Part shown: positions 17,760 to 26,531 of the stretch, in pieces
How positions within the stretch are numbered: position 1 is the first letter of the stretch
Layout: each line of letters starts with the position of its first letter
Assembly (NCBI RefSeq): GCF_022539255.1
Contig: NZ_JAKZBV010000001.1
Location: 2,542,001 to 2,606,000, forward strand
DNA length: 64,000 nucleotides
Direction: 5' to 3'
Origin: Sinomonas terrae
Lineage (GTDB): Bacteria; Actinomycetota; Actinomycetes; Actinomycetales; Micrococcaceae
The notes under the pieces: generated by a model
What the model was told of the DNA's origin: nothing
What the model saw: only the letters and a program-made list of their open reading frames with translations
Databases searched by the model: none
Made by a program: the position numbers and the translations under genes

Positions 17760-17875
17760 TTTTCACCTCCAGCGATGGTCGAAGGTCGGGCTTGCTGCAG
17801 ACTCATCATGAGGAGCGGCCCAAGACTGGGCGCCACCCGATGCAGCCCCAACAAAACCACTACCGAGGACCGTAG

Positions 17876-19048
17876 ATGCTCAGAGTAGGAATCATTGGCG
17901 CCGGCGGGATCTCCAGCGCCCATATCCGCGCCTATCTTGCCTTTCACGAAGAGTGCGAGATCGTCGCTGTTGCCGACACCGCGCCCGGAAAGGCCGCCTC
18001 CAAGCTGGAATCACACGGGATCCGCGGAGCCAAGGCGTATGAGGACCCCCACCAAATGCTCGCCGAGGAGCCGTTGCTGGACTTGGTGAGCATCACTACG
18101 CCCCCGTCCAGCCACGCCTCCCTCACGGTGGCGTTCCTGCTCGGCGGCATGCACGTGATCGTCGAGAAGCCCATGGCTCCCTCCCTGGAAGAATGCGACG
18201 CGATGATCGCTGCCCAGCGCGAATCGGGCAAGATCCTCTCCGTCGTTGCGCAGAACCGGTTCCGTGACGACATGGCAACCCTCAAGAAGGCTGTCGACTC
18301 GGGCTTGATCGGCTCGGTTTCGCACCTCCGTATTGAGTCAGCGTGGTGGCGAGGACTGGCCTACTACGATCTGTGGTGGCGCGGCACATGGGAGTCGGAG
18401 GGCGGCGGCTGCACGCTCAATCACGCTATCCACCACATCGACCTCGCCCTCTGGCTCATGGGGCGGCCGACGGAGGTGATCGCCATGCTCGCCAATGCGC
18501 AACACGAGAATGCGGAGGTCGAAGATCTCTCAGTCGCAGTGCTGCGCTATGGCCGCGGACTTGCCCAGCTCACAAGCTCGGTAGTGCACCACGGCGAGGA
18601 GCAGGAGATCGTCATCCAGGGCCAGTTCGCCAGGATCTCGCAGCCCTGGCGGGTGACCGCGGAACTGTCTCAGCCCAATGGATTCCCGGTCACCGGCGGC
18701 AACACAGCGCTGGTCGATGAGCTGAACGCCCTCGCCGACGCACACATCCCGTTGCTCCACCAGGGACACGAGGGTCAGATCGGGGACGTCATCGCGGCGA
18801 TTCGTGAGCACCGCGAGCCGGCGACTGATGGCACGGATGGCCGCAACGCCGTCGAAGTCGTGACGGCCATCTACAAAGCTGGCATCGAGCGCGAGATCGT
18901 ACAGCTTCCTCTTGATCCCGAGGACCCGTACTACCGGTCCGGGACTCTCGTCCAGCGCGCCCCTCACTTCTACGAGAAGCGGGCGTCCGTCGGCGAGCAG
19001 TCCGGCGAGATCATCGTAGGCGCCTCCACTCCCACATCCAATGACTGA
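17876..19048 (+). CDS. Gfo/Idh/MocA-family oxidoreductase
   Basis: 390 residues. N-terminal Rossmann domain with dinucleotide loop VGIIGAGGISSAHIRAYL, then HVIVEKPMAPSLEECDAMI (the EKP motif whose Lys takes part in catalysis) and a C-terminal alpha/beta domain with GGGCTLNHAIHHIDLALWLMG. Such enzymes oxidise or reduce sugars, inositols or sugar derivatives with NAD(P). ATG at 17876 with GAGGA upstream. Divergent from the ABC operon, so it probably works on the imported sugar. Confidence 0.93.
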   Translation: MLRVGIIGAGGISSAHIRAYLAFHEECEIVAVADTAPGKAASKLESHGIRGAKAYEDPHQMLAEEPLLDLVSITTPPSSHASLTVAFLLGGMHVIVEKPMAPSLEECDAMIAAQRESGKILSVVAQNRFRDDMATLKKAVDSGLIGSVSHLRIESAWWRGLAYYDLWWRGTWESEGGGCTLNHAIHHIDLALWLMGRPTEVIAMLANAQHENAEVEDLSVAVLRYGRGLAQLTSSVVHHGEEQEIVIQGQFARISQPWRVTAELSQPNGFPVTGGNTALVDELNALADAHIPLLHQGHEGQIGDVIAAIREHREPATDGTDGRNAVEVVTAIYKAGIEREIVQLPLDPEDPYYRSGTLVQRAPHFYEKRASVGEQSGEIIVGASTPTSND

Positions 19049-19067
19049 AGCTTCGAAAGGACTGCTG

Positions 19068-20177
19068 ATGCCTGCATCGGAAGGCGCCAACTACGCCCCC
19101 GCCCCTATGCCGCAGCCGGTCGTCGGCCCCGGCGAATTCACCTTCGCCGCCGCCCATCTCGATCATGGCCATATCTATGCAATGAGCGAAGGCCTGATCG
19201 GCGCCGGTGCCACGCTCAAGTGGGTCTACGACTCGGACCCCGCCAAGGCCGAGGCCTTCCAGGCCCGGTTCCCACAGGCCCAGATCGCCAGCAGCGAGGC
19301 AGAGATCCTCGCCGACCCCGAGGTGAGGTTGGTTGCGGGTGCGGCAGTTGCCTCAGAGCGGGCTGACCTCGGATTGCGGGTCATCGCGGCGGGCAAGGAC
19401 TACTTCACGGACAAGGCGCCTCTGACCACGCTCGCGCAGCTGGAGGCCGTCAGGGAGGCGACCGCGCGCACTGGGCTCAAATACGCCGTGTACTACTCGG
19501 AGCGAATTCATGTGGAAGCCGCTGTGTTCGCCGGGCAGCTTATTGAGCAAGGCGCGATCGGCAAGGTCCTCCAAGTCATCTGCCTTGGCCCCCACCGCAT
19601 CGGCGACCCTAACACGCGTCCAAGCTGGTTCTTCGACAGAGACAAATCCGGCGGAATCCTCTGCGACATCGGCAGCCACAACTTCGAGCAGATGCTCTAC
19701 TTCGCGGGCGCAAAGGACGCGGAGGTGGTCAGCGCATCCGTCGCCAACCACGCCCATCAGGAATACCCCACGTTCGAGGACTTCGGCGACGCCCACATCG
19801 TGATGGACAACGGCGCAACCGGATTCGCCCGCGTTGACTGGTTCACCCCTGCCGGCCTTAGCACCTGGGGCGACGGGCGGACCATCATCCTCGGCACCGA
19901 GGGCTACATCGAGCTGCGCAAGTACGTGAACATCGCTACCGGCGACGGAGGAGGCCATGTCTTCCTCGTGAACGACGACGGCGAGCATCACATCGATGCG
20001 ACGGGACAAGTGGGCTATCCCTTCTTCGGAGCCCTCATCCGCGACTGCCTCGACCGCACCGAGACCGCGATGACGCAAGAGCACGCGCTCAAGGCGGCCG
20101 AACTGAGCGTCAAAGCTCAACTTGCCGCCCGGGATCTAACTCCGGTAGTGGGAGACCGATCGATTAGCGTTACATAA
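19068..20177 (+). CDS. second Gfo/Idh/MocA-family oxidoreductase
   Basis: 369 residues from the ATG at 19068, chosen because GAAAGGA lies just upstream; an earlier ATG at 19041 overlaps the previous gene. The Rossmann part is less canonical (FTFAAAHLDHGHIYAMSEGLIGAGATLKWVYDSDP) and the usual EKP is replaced by DKAP (YFTDKAPLTTLAQLEAV), while GGILCDIGSHNFEQMLYFAG fits the second domain. It forms an operon with the preceding dehydrogenase, probably handling the next oxidation or isomerisation step. Substrate is unknown. Confidence 0.88.
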   Translation: MPASEGANYAPAPMPQPVVGPGEFTFAAAHLDHGHIYAMSEGLIGAGATLKWVYDSDPAKAEAFQARFPQAQIASSEAEILADPEVRLVAGAAVASERADLGLRVIAAGKDYFTDKAPLTTLAQLEAVREATARTGLKYAVYYSERIHVEAAVFAGQLIEQGAIGKVLQVICLGPHRIGDPNTRPSWFFDRDKSGGILCDIGSHNFEQMLYFAGAKDAEVVSASVANHAHQEYPTFEDFGDAHIVMDNGATGFARVDWFTPAGLSTWGDGRTIILGTEGYIELRKYVNIATGDGGGHVFLVNDDGEHHIDATGQVGYPFFGALIRDCLDRTETAMTQEHALKAAELSVKAQLAARDLTPVVGDRSISVT

Positions 20178-20275
20178 GGAGAAGGCAAGAGAACGATACT
20201 GTTTCAGGGTCCAGTTCGCGAGCACCACTCGGTTAGTGCGTGCTTGGCGGAAAGAGGCCATGGAGGACCAATAAG

Positions 20276-21328
20276 TTGAGCTTTGGCAGCAGCCCTGTTC
20301 CCGCTCGGACGCCTAAGCCGTCCACGATCTATGAAGTTGCGCGACTCGCTGGCGTCTCGCACCAGACCGTCTCGCGTTACCTCAAGGGAAATGGGGGCCT
20401 CAAGCCCCAAACGATCGCCAAGGTCGAAGACGCCATGGCACGGCTCGACTATACGCCGAACCTTGCAGCGCGTGCGTTGCGTAGCAAGCAGTCCTATCGC
20501 ATCCTTATCGCCACTCCCGAAGAGGTTCGTTTTCCTGCATCTCGCGTCCTTCGAAGCGCAGTCAGCACGGCCGACGAAGCTGGGTATGTGACTGAGGTTG
20601 TCCAGATAGGGACCGAAGCGTCCAAGGCTTCGGAGCGCCTTCTCTCTCTGGTGTCGACCGAACGGTTGGCCGGGATCTTCTCGCTGATACCACTGGGGCC
20701 ACTGGAAGAGCAGATCACGTCCAAGCACTCGAACATTCCACTCGTCGTAGCCGCGAACTATGACGAGAAGATGCACGCGCGCGGCTTCCTAGCGGACGCA
20801 ACCCCAGCTGCAGAAATGATCGAGCATCTGGCCACCCTCGGCCACCGTTCCTTTTACCACGTCGCGGGTCCACAGCTGTGGACATCAGCCGCCAACAGGC
20901 GCAAGACCTATGAGACGACCATCGCCCGACTCGGTCTCCACTCAGCCGGTTTCGTGGTCGGCGACTGGTCCATGCTCTCGGGTTACCGGGCCGGACTGGA
21001 AATACCTCTGGGTGACGGCCCCATTACCGCGGTGTTTGCGGCAAACGACCACATGGCCATAGGAGTCATGCGCGCTCTCTACGAACGCGGCAAAAGCGTG
21101 CCAAAGGACATCAGCGTTTTCGGATGGGACAACCTGGAGGAAGGCGAATACTTCATCCCCTCGCTCTCCACAGTGAGCATGGACTTTCAAGCCGCCGGCC
21201 GCAACAGCATGAGGGAATTGATCTCCCGCATACGAAACGAGCCTGACGGCTCCTACGGAGACGAGTCCACCCCGATGCAGCTCATCTTCAGGGAATCCAC
21301 GGCCAAGGCTCCGACACACCAAAACTAA
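20276..21328 (+). CDS. LacI-family transcriptional regulator
   Basis: 350 residues from a TTG at 20276 placed 9 bases after GGAGG; a GTG at 20240 is an alternative. N-terminal LacI helix-turn-helix TIYEVARLAGVSHQTVSRYLKGNGG with hinge region TPNLAARALRSKQS, then a periplasmic-binding-protein-like effector domain with AVFAANDHMAIGVMRALYERG and DISVFGWDNLEEGEYFIPSLSTV. It probably represses the sugar uptake and oxidoreductase genes via the paired palindromes at 17658 and 17746 and is released by a sugar ligand. This is inferred from location and family. Confidence 0.93.
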   Translation: MSFGSSPVPARTPKPSTIYEVARLAGVSHQTVSRYLKGNGGLKPQTIAKVEDAMARLDYTPNLAARALRSKQSYRILIATPEEVRFPASRVLRSAVSTADEAGYVTEVVQIGTEASKASERLLSLVSTERLAGIFSLIPLGPLEEQITSKHSNIPLVVAANYDEKMHARGFLADATPAAEMIEHLATLGHRSFYHVAGPQLWTSAANRRKTYETTIARLGLHSAGFVVGDWSMLSGYRAGLEIPLGDGPITAVFAANDHMAIGVMRALYERGKSVPKDISVFGWDNLEEGEYFIPSLSTVSMDFQAAGRNSMRELISRIRNEPDGSYGDESTPMQLIFRESTAKAPTHQN

Positions 21329-21592
21329 CGCCCTTGGGCTAAAGCACAGACTCTGACGGGTTTCTGGTCACCAAAGTGGTCACAGGATCGGCTGTTCGCC
21401 GATCTTCTCGAATAGCGCATTGTGGACGAGCCCACGGGGCCGGACCGCCGAGGTTCCGACGAGAGAAGCGACGGGAATCCGGCTCGGCCACATTGACGAG
21501 CGAAGCCAAGACGCGGTTCCACACCGAGTAGACCTCATGGCTCGCCTCGGGGTGAAAGGCCGAACTCATGCCACACCCTCCCCAACAACAAA
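21329..21592. other. intergenic stretch between lacI-type gene and tRNA fragment
   Basis: About 260 bp with no gene that can be supported. A minus-strand open frame of 76 codons (21339-21569, beginning MSSAFHPEASHEVYSVWNRV) has a start but no recognisable family. It could be the relic of a host gene that was downstream of the tRNA. Confidence 0.4.
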
Positions 21593-21620
21593 GCCGCGGA
21601 AACCCTAGAGTTTCCGCGGC
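21593..21620 (-). terminator. terminator of the former tRNA-Pro gene
   Basis: Perfect inverted repeat GCCGCGGAAAC / GTTTCCGCGGC with a short loop. On the minus strand it lies 4 bp beyond the CCA end of the tRNA fragment and is followed by a T-rich stretch (TTTGTTGTTG). This is the usual place for a tRNA terminator and shows that the left flank is the original chromosomal side. Confidence 0.8.
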
Positions 21621-21624
21621 CTCG

Positions 21625-21661
21625 TGGTCGGGCTGACAGGATTTGAACCTGCGACCCCTTG
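21625..21661 (-). other. 3' fragment of tRNA-Pro, probable island attachment site
   Basis: Read on the minus strand, this is the end of the anticodon arm, the variable region, the T arm (GGTTCAAATCC), the 3' acceptor strand CAGCCCG plus A, and an encoded CCA, as in actinobacterial tRNA-Pro. The 5' half of a tRNA, including the CGGGCTG acceptor strand, is absent in the adjoining sequence. Half-tRNA genes like this arise when an element integrates at the 3' end of a tRNA, restoring the gene at one end and leaving the displaced 3' part at the other. The intact copy should then be at the far right end, outside the window. Confidence 0.75.
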
Positions 21662-21934
21662 GAGGGTCCGAGCCATTTCGGGGACTGACCGGTTGTCTAG
21701 GGAACTCGCGGATTCCCTTGTGTTGACAGGGAACCGGGCGGTTCGCTTGCTCCGAGTGTACCTGGTCGTTCCCGGTTCGTGCTGGGTGATTGAGATGGGT
21801 ATTTGATGAGCACTCGGCTCCGGATTCGGACCCTTGGGCAGTTGTGCGGGGACCGCAATCCTTGCCCCTCCCGACATCGCGATAGAAGGAACATCTGCTC
21901 CCGAGAGGATGACAGAGCCGCGACACTCGGAAGG

Positions 21935-24900
21935 TCACAGGCCGAGGCCCGAGCGTTGCTGGCTAGGACGATGCGTCGATTCCGGCGCAGGATGGCTCGG
22001 GCTCAATGCGGTGGCTCGGTCAAGGGCCGCGCGGGCTCGGGCGGCATCGGTCCTCTGCGCGGCATTCTCGGCCGGTGCGCCGAGGGGTGTGGGTGCGGTG
22101 ATCCCGTATCGGTCGCGGTAGGCGGCGACGGTTCGGGCGAGGCGACGCCAGTTCACCATCGTCCGTTCGTCGCGGGGCGGGGTCCCGAGGGCGGCGGCCC
22201 AGCTTCCGCCATCGTTGAGGGCTTGGTCGAGGAAGGCGTCTGCGCGGGCTTCGATGAGGTCGCGCCGTTCGTCGAGCGCTTGGCGCATCTCGGGGGCCAT
22301 CGGGCCGAGGGCTTCGGGGATGAGCCCGGCGATGAGGCGCGGGGCGTTCCTTGTGCGGCCGGATCCCGCGGGCCGGGCGGTCGCCACGGCGAGGCGGTGG
22401 TGGAGGACGGCGGCGACGTCGTCGGCATCGTTGAACCCATGCGCCTGGACCAGGCGGGGGAACAGGGCCTCGACGTCGTGGTGGTTGGCCTCGGCGCGCC
22501 GCATCCCGGCGGTGAGGGGCCCGAACCCACCGGAGGCGATTGCTTCGTCTGCCTGCCCTGGCGTGAGGCCGGAGGAGCGGATGAGGTTGGCCCAGCGGTC
22601 GTGTTGCGCGGCTGCGGCGAGGGTCTCGTACTCGGCGGCGAGCTGGGCGATCGAGCCCCACTGCTCCTGCTCGGCGTTGATCGTCTCGTGGGCCGAGGGC
22701 TCGGCGCCGACGTGCTGGAGGACCCCGTGCAGGATGCTCCGCCCGGTGGCCTCAGTGCTGTCGCCGGGGTGCGGTCCCTCGTGTGCGGTGTCGGGCTGGT
22801 CGACGGCGACATAGAGGGTGTTCGAGTTCCGGCCGCGGGTCATGGCGACGTACAGGTTCTCCCTCGTCATCGAGGCATCGACCAGGACGTGGGAGGTGTC
22901 GACCGTTATGCCCTGCGCCCGGTAGGAGGTGACCGCGTAGGCGAGCTCAAGGTGCTCGGCCGCGTAGGCGGCCGGCAGCAGGGTGGTGGCGCCATGCCGG
23001 GTGCCGGTGCGGCGGAGGGTGAGGGAGCCATCGTCGTGCACGGCGGTGACGGTCCAGCGGTCGCCGTTGCGGACCCAGCCCCTGCCGGCTCGGAGACGGC
23101 GGTCGTTGCGGCGCGTGATGACTGTGTCCCCGGCCGCGGCGCGGGTGCCGTCGTGCATCTCGACGTCGCGTGCCCCGCGGACGGTGCCGTCGAGGATCAG
23201 GTCGGTGCGCGCCCGCTCGTTCAGGGCGGTGACTGCCTCGGCGGAGTCGGCCACCAGCACCGTTCCCCGCCCGGCGAGCTGGTCGGCGCGCCAGGCTCGG
23301 TAGGCGGCATCAGTCATCGCCCCCGTCTCGCCGTCGAGCACGCGGCCGTTTTCGATGTAGGTGTCGATGACCTCAGTGCGCCCATGGCGGAGGCCGAGGG
23401 AGGCGGCCTTCTCCCACTCGTTGGCGAAGCGGCGCACGTCCACGAGCTCGGGCGCGTCGTCGCGGTCGTGGACGAGCAGTGAGAACGCTCCGCCGGCGTC
23501 GACGGACTGGAGCTGGGCGTGGTCGCCGACCAGGAGTACCTTCGCCCCGGCCTCGGCGGCTAGGCCGGTGATGCGGTCAAGGCTGAGCGTTCCAGCGAGG
23601 GAGGCCTCGTCGAGGATGACGAGGTGGCCCTTGCGGAACGACTGCCCGGTGCGCTTGTGGGTGTCCCACCACTTCGCGGTGTTCTCCGTCTCGATGCCGA
23701 GGTCGTCGGCGAGGACCTGCGCGGCGGCGGCAGACGGGGCGAGCCCGACGACCGAGCCGGGCCCGTGCTCGGCCTCCCAGACCCGCCACAGGGCGCTCAT
23801 CGCGGTGGTCTTGCCGGCCCCGGCGGGGCCGAGGAGGACATCGACGATGCGCCCGGAGACGGCGACCTTGGCCAGGGCCACGGCCTGGTCGTCCCCGAGC
23901 ATCCGCCCCTGGCGGTCGGGCCCGGCGGTGATCCTCTCGACCGTCGCCATGGCGACAGCCGGCCCGGTGGTCGTGCGGGAGCGTTCGAGGAGGCGGTCTT
24001 CGGCCGCCAGCAGGGCCTCGGAGGAGAACACGGTCGAGTGCTTCGGGCGGAACAGGCTGGTCCCGTCAGGGCGTTGGAACACCGCAGGGCTGGTTGCGAG
24101 CTCGGGCGGGGTCAGCCGCAGCGAGGCGGCCTCGGCGGCGTCCACGACCAGGCCGAGGACGGCCTCCCGATCCTCGATGGTGGCGAACCGGTAGTCCATC
24201 GTCTGCCGGGCCGCCTCTGCCGTGAGGTTCCACCGCCGCCACGTCGACCTCTTCTCGCCGACCGCCTCCACGACGCTCGCACCGAGCAAGGCGATCGCGT
24301 CCAGCGGCACGTCGTCGGCGCGCAGCAGCAGGGGCGCGCCGCTTTTCGCCACGCCGAGCGCCCATGACGTTGCATCCGAACCGAGGATGCGGCTGGCGCG
24401 CTGCCGCCACTGGGCGGTCAGGTCCGCGAGCGAGCGGACCTCCTTCTCCGGGCGGGTAGTGAGGGTGGCCTGGGCGCGGAGTTTGATGACCGTCGTAGCC
24501 GATGGCTGCCGGCCGTGCCGCGCCGCGTACTCCGCGATCAGCCGGTCCTTCTCCACCTCGATATGCCGCGAGCGCACGGAGAACTCTCCCACCAACTGCT
24601 CGGGGACAGCGGTGATGGCCCAGGCCGGGTTGCGGTCGCGGCCGCGATCGCGCCTCTCCCACTGGACCCCGAGGGCGCGGGTGAGGTGATCGGCGAAGAC
24701 GGCTTCGTGGAGTTCAGAGAGCGCAACGGTCGCCGCGTGCATCGGGCGGGAGTCCAGGCTGCGCCACCTGCCATCGAGCACGGTCTTGGCCTTGTTGGAG
24801 ATCACGACGTGCGTGTGCAAGTGCGGGTCCCCCGCGCGGGAGTCGAAGTGGTCGAAGGCGGCCGCGATCAGGCCTGTGACGTCGATCTGCGCGACCGCGC

Positions 24901-25489
24901 CGCCGCGCCCGGTTGCGCCCGCGCGCGTGGCTGCAACCTCGCGCTCCATGTACGCAACCACGTCCGCAACCGCCGCATGGTGCGCCGCCGCGATCATCTC
25001 CTGCATCCCCGCATCGGCGACCGCCCACAGCACAGACGCGGACTTCGGGACCGAGAACGTGAAGTCATACCCCGCCACCGCACGCCGCGACGGGACCGCG
25101 GCCTCCTCGGCCACGATCTGCGCGACCGCCGCCTCCCGTTCCCCGTCGCTCAGGTTCGACCCGAGCGCCTTCGTACGATTCTCGATCCGCTCGGCACGGC
25201 TGGCATACGCCGGGTACGCGCGGCCAAGCGGATCCCCGCTCAGCGGGTCACGGCCCATCCCGACCAAGAGCTGAAGCTGCGCCTCGGAAACCTCGTCTCC
25301 TTCGCGAAGCCGCCCGCCGCCCAGGGCGGCGACCCCGGAGCCGAGCCAGCGACCGGGCGGGGTCCCCTCGGCGGTGTAGTACCGGGTCAACGGCGTCGAC
25401 AGCGGCCGGCTGCCATCCCCCGCAGCGACACTCCGCAGGAGATACCTGTAGCCCTCTCTCGCCGACATCAACCGCATCGACACCGTCAC
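21935..25489 (-). CDS. MobF-family conjugative relaxase/helicase (TraA/TrwC type)
   Basis: 1184 residues. The N-terminal TrwC-type relaxase domain (to about residue 330) has YDFTFSVPKSASVLWA and the metal-binding histidine triad in GDPHLHTHVVISNK (around 220-226). The RecD-like helicase domain (about 560-930) has Walker A LLGPAGAGKTTAMSALW, Walker B VILDEASLAGT, QLQSVDAGGAF, and near its end AVTSYRAQGITVDTSHVLVD...AMTRGR. In conjugation it nicks oriT, stays covalently bound to the DNA and unwinds it. Start GTG at 25489 (ATG at 25477 also possible). No coupling protein, type IV secretion or integrase gene is visible nearby, so it is a lone remnant of a transferable element. Confidence 0.95.
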   Translation of the reverse strand: MTVSMRLMSAREGYRYLLRSVAAGDGSRPLSTPLTRYYTAEGTPPGRWLGSGVAALGGGRLREGDEVSEAQLQLLVGMGRDPLSGDPLGRAYPAYASRAERIENRTKALGSNLSDGEREAAVAQIVAEEAAVPSRRAVAGYDFTFSVPKSASVLWAVADAGMQEMIAAAHHAAVADVVAYMEREVAATRAGATGRGGAVAQIDVTGLIAAAFDHFDSRAGDPHLHTHVVISNKAKTVLDGRWRSLDSRPMHAATVALSELHEAVFADHLTRALGVQWERRDRGRDRNPAWAITAVPEQLVGEFSVRSRHIEVEKDRLIAEYAARHGRQPSATTVIKLRAQATLTTRPEKEVRSLADLTAQWRQRASRILGSDATSWALGVAKSGAPLLLRADDVPLDAIALLGASVVEAVGEKRSTWRRWNLTAEAARQTMDYRFATIEDREAVLGLVVDAAEAASLRLTPPELATSPAVFQRPDGTSLFRPKHSTVFSSEALLAAEDRLLERSRTTTGPAVAMATVERITAGPDRQGRMLGDDQAVALAKVAVSGRIVDVLLGPAGAGKTTAMSALWRVWEAEHGPGSVVGLAPSAAAAQVLADDLGIETENTAKWWDTHKRTGQSFRKGHLVILDEASLAGTLSLDRITGLAAEAGAKVLLVGDHAQLQSVDAGGAFSLLVHDRDDAPELVDVRRFANEWEKAASLGLRHGRTEVIDTYIENGRVLDGETGAMTDAAYRAWRADQLAGRGTVLVADSAEAVTALNERARTDLILDGTVRGARDVEMHDGTRAAAGDTVITRRNDRRLRAGRGWVRNGDRWTVTAVHDDGSLTLRRTGTRHGATTLLPAAYAAEHLELAYAVTSYRAQGITVDTSHVLVDASMTRENLYVAMTRGRNSNTLYVAVDQPDTAHEGPHPGDSTEATGRSILHGVLQHVGAEPSAHETINAEQEQWGSIAQLAAEYETLAAAAQHDRWANLIRSSGLTPGQADEAIASGGFGPLTAGMRRAEANHHDVEALFPRLVQAHGFNDADDVAAVLHHRLAVATARPAGSGRTRNAPRLIAGLIPEALGPMAPEMRQALDERRDLIEARADAFLDQALNDGGSWAAALGTPPRDERTMVNWRRLARTVAAYRDRYGITAPTPLGAPAENAAQRTDAARARAALDRATALSPSHPAPESTHRPSQQRSGLGL

Positions 25490-26531
25490 GCACCCGCCCC
25501 CAGACCTGGTTCAACAGGTCAGGTGCGCAGGGGAACCCCTCGATCTGCCAGACGCGTGGCCGCTACAAGTCGGGGTTCGCCAGAAGACTGGCGGAGACGA
25601 GCGCCAAGCGCGAGGGAACCGGAAGCAGTTGGTAGCCGTTGCAGCGGAGGTCCAGGGCGAGCGCAAGGCGGCTGGGGGGTGAGAGCGATCGAGGATGCCG
25701 AATCCGCGACCCCTGTTCATGTTCGTGATCAACGCGGTCGCCACGGGCGCGGTTGTCGACACCGACGGGGAAGGTCTACCGCGGGAGTTGCGCCCACGTG
25801 GACTCTTCGCTGAGACCCCAAGTCACGGCCGCGCGGCACCCACCCCTCCGTCCCGGCGAGCACCTGCAGGTCGATGTAGACGAGGTCACCCACCGGTTCA
25901 CTACGGGGCATTCCCAGGGCCGCCTTCCAGGCCCCGCCGGGCCTTGGCGCCCACGCATCGACCAACGACTGGGCAAGAGCGGCGGGCCATTCCGCCGGCA
26001 CCGGACCTTCTGAGCTCACCGAAGGAACTAGATTCTGGCCGAACAAGACTGAGACAGAATAGTCCTAGAACAATTGCTAGTTGACTGTCAGTTGCTCCCT
26101 TCACGAACGCCGGTTATCGGCGTTCTTTTCAGACGCTCATCACGCGAATCGTGCATCCTGTATGGCTTCTCTGGCTTGCTGAAGTTGGCGAACAGCCAAA
26201 CGATGTGGCAAATCCCAGTCCGTGACCATGCGACCTATTCGAGCCACATCATCGCCAGGAAGATTGCGGTCTTCCCTCAACCTGCTGTGACTGCTCGGCG
26301 AGAGGGACGTGACGGCGCTGATCCGGGATGCCTTGGCCGCACTGGGCCACCCACCGCTCGTGATTCCCCCGCCTGAGCAGTTTCCCGGCGACCGCCGCGC
26401 CCACGATTCGGACACCGAGGGTTGAAGGCGAAACGGAAAATCCGTAAGGCTGCCCGGGACCGGGCTGCGCCCTCAGCTTTCAGGAGCCTGCTTGCTGGCA
26501 AGACATCTCGTAGGCCGTGACCGGAGGAGCT
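25490..26531. other. gene-poor stretch with decayed coding remnants
   Basis: About 1.04 kb without a supportable intact gene. On the minus strand, pieces in different frames read like one broken protein: SSEGPVPAEWPAALAQSLVD...GDLVYIDLQVLAGTEG (about 25810-26040), then LALALDLRCNGYQLLPVPSR...LLANPDL ending at a TAG at 25563, with at least one frame change between them. Another short frame (26140-26415, minus) ends HRLAVRQLQQAREAIQDARFA. The oriT of the relaxase could lie just upstream of its start, but no oriT signature is recognised. Confidence 0.4.

Noticed and set aside
21624..21806. Small plus-strand open frame beginning MVGLTGFEPATP
   Set aside because: The GLTGFEPATP start is the antisense reading of the tRNA-Pro 3' end, a well-known false gene pattern.
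21803..23482. 559-codon plus-strand open frame, rich in Gly and Val
   Set aside because: It lies opposite the MobF relaxase gene, has no recognisable domain and is a product of high-GC codon bias.
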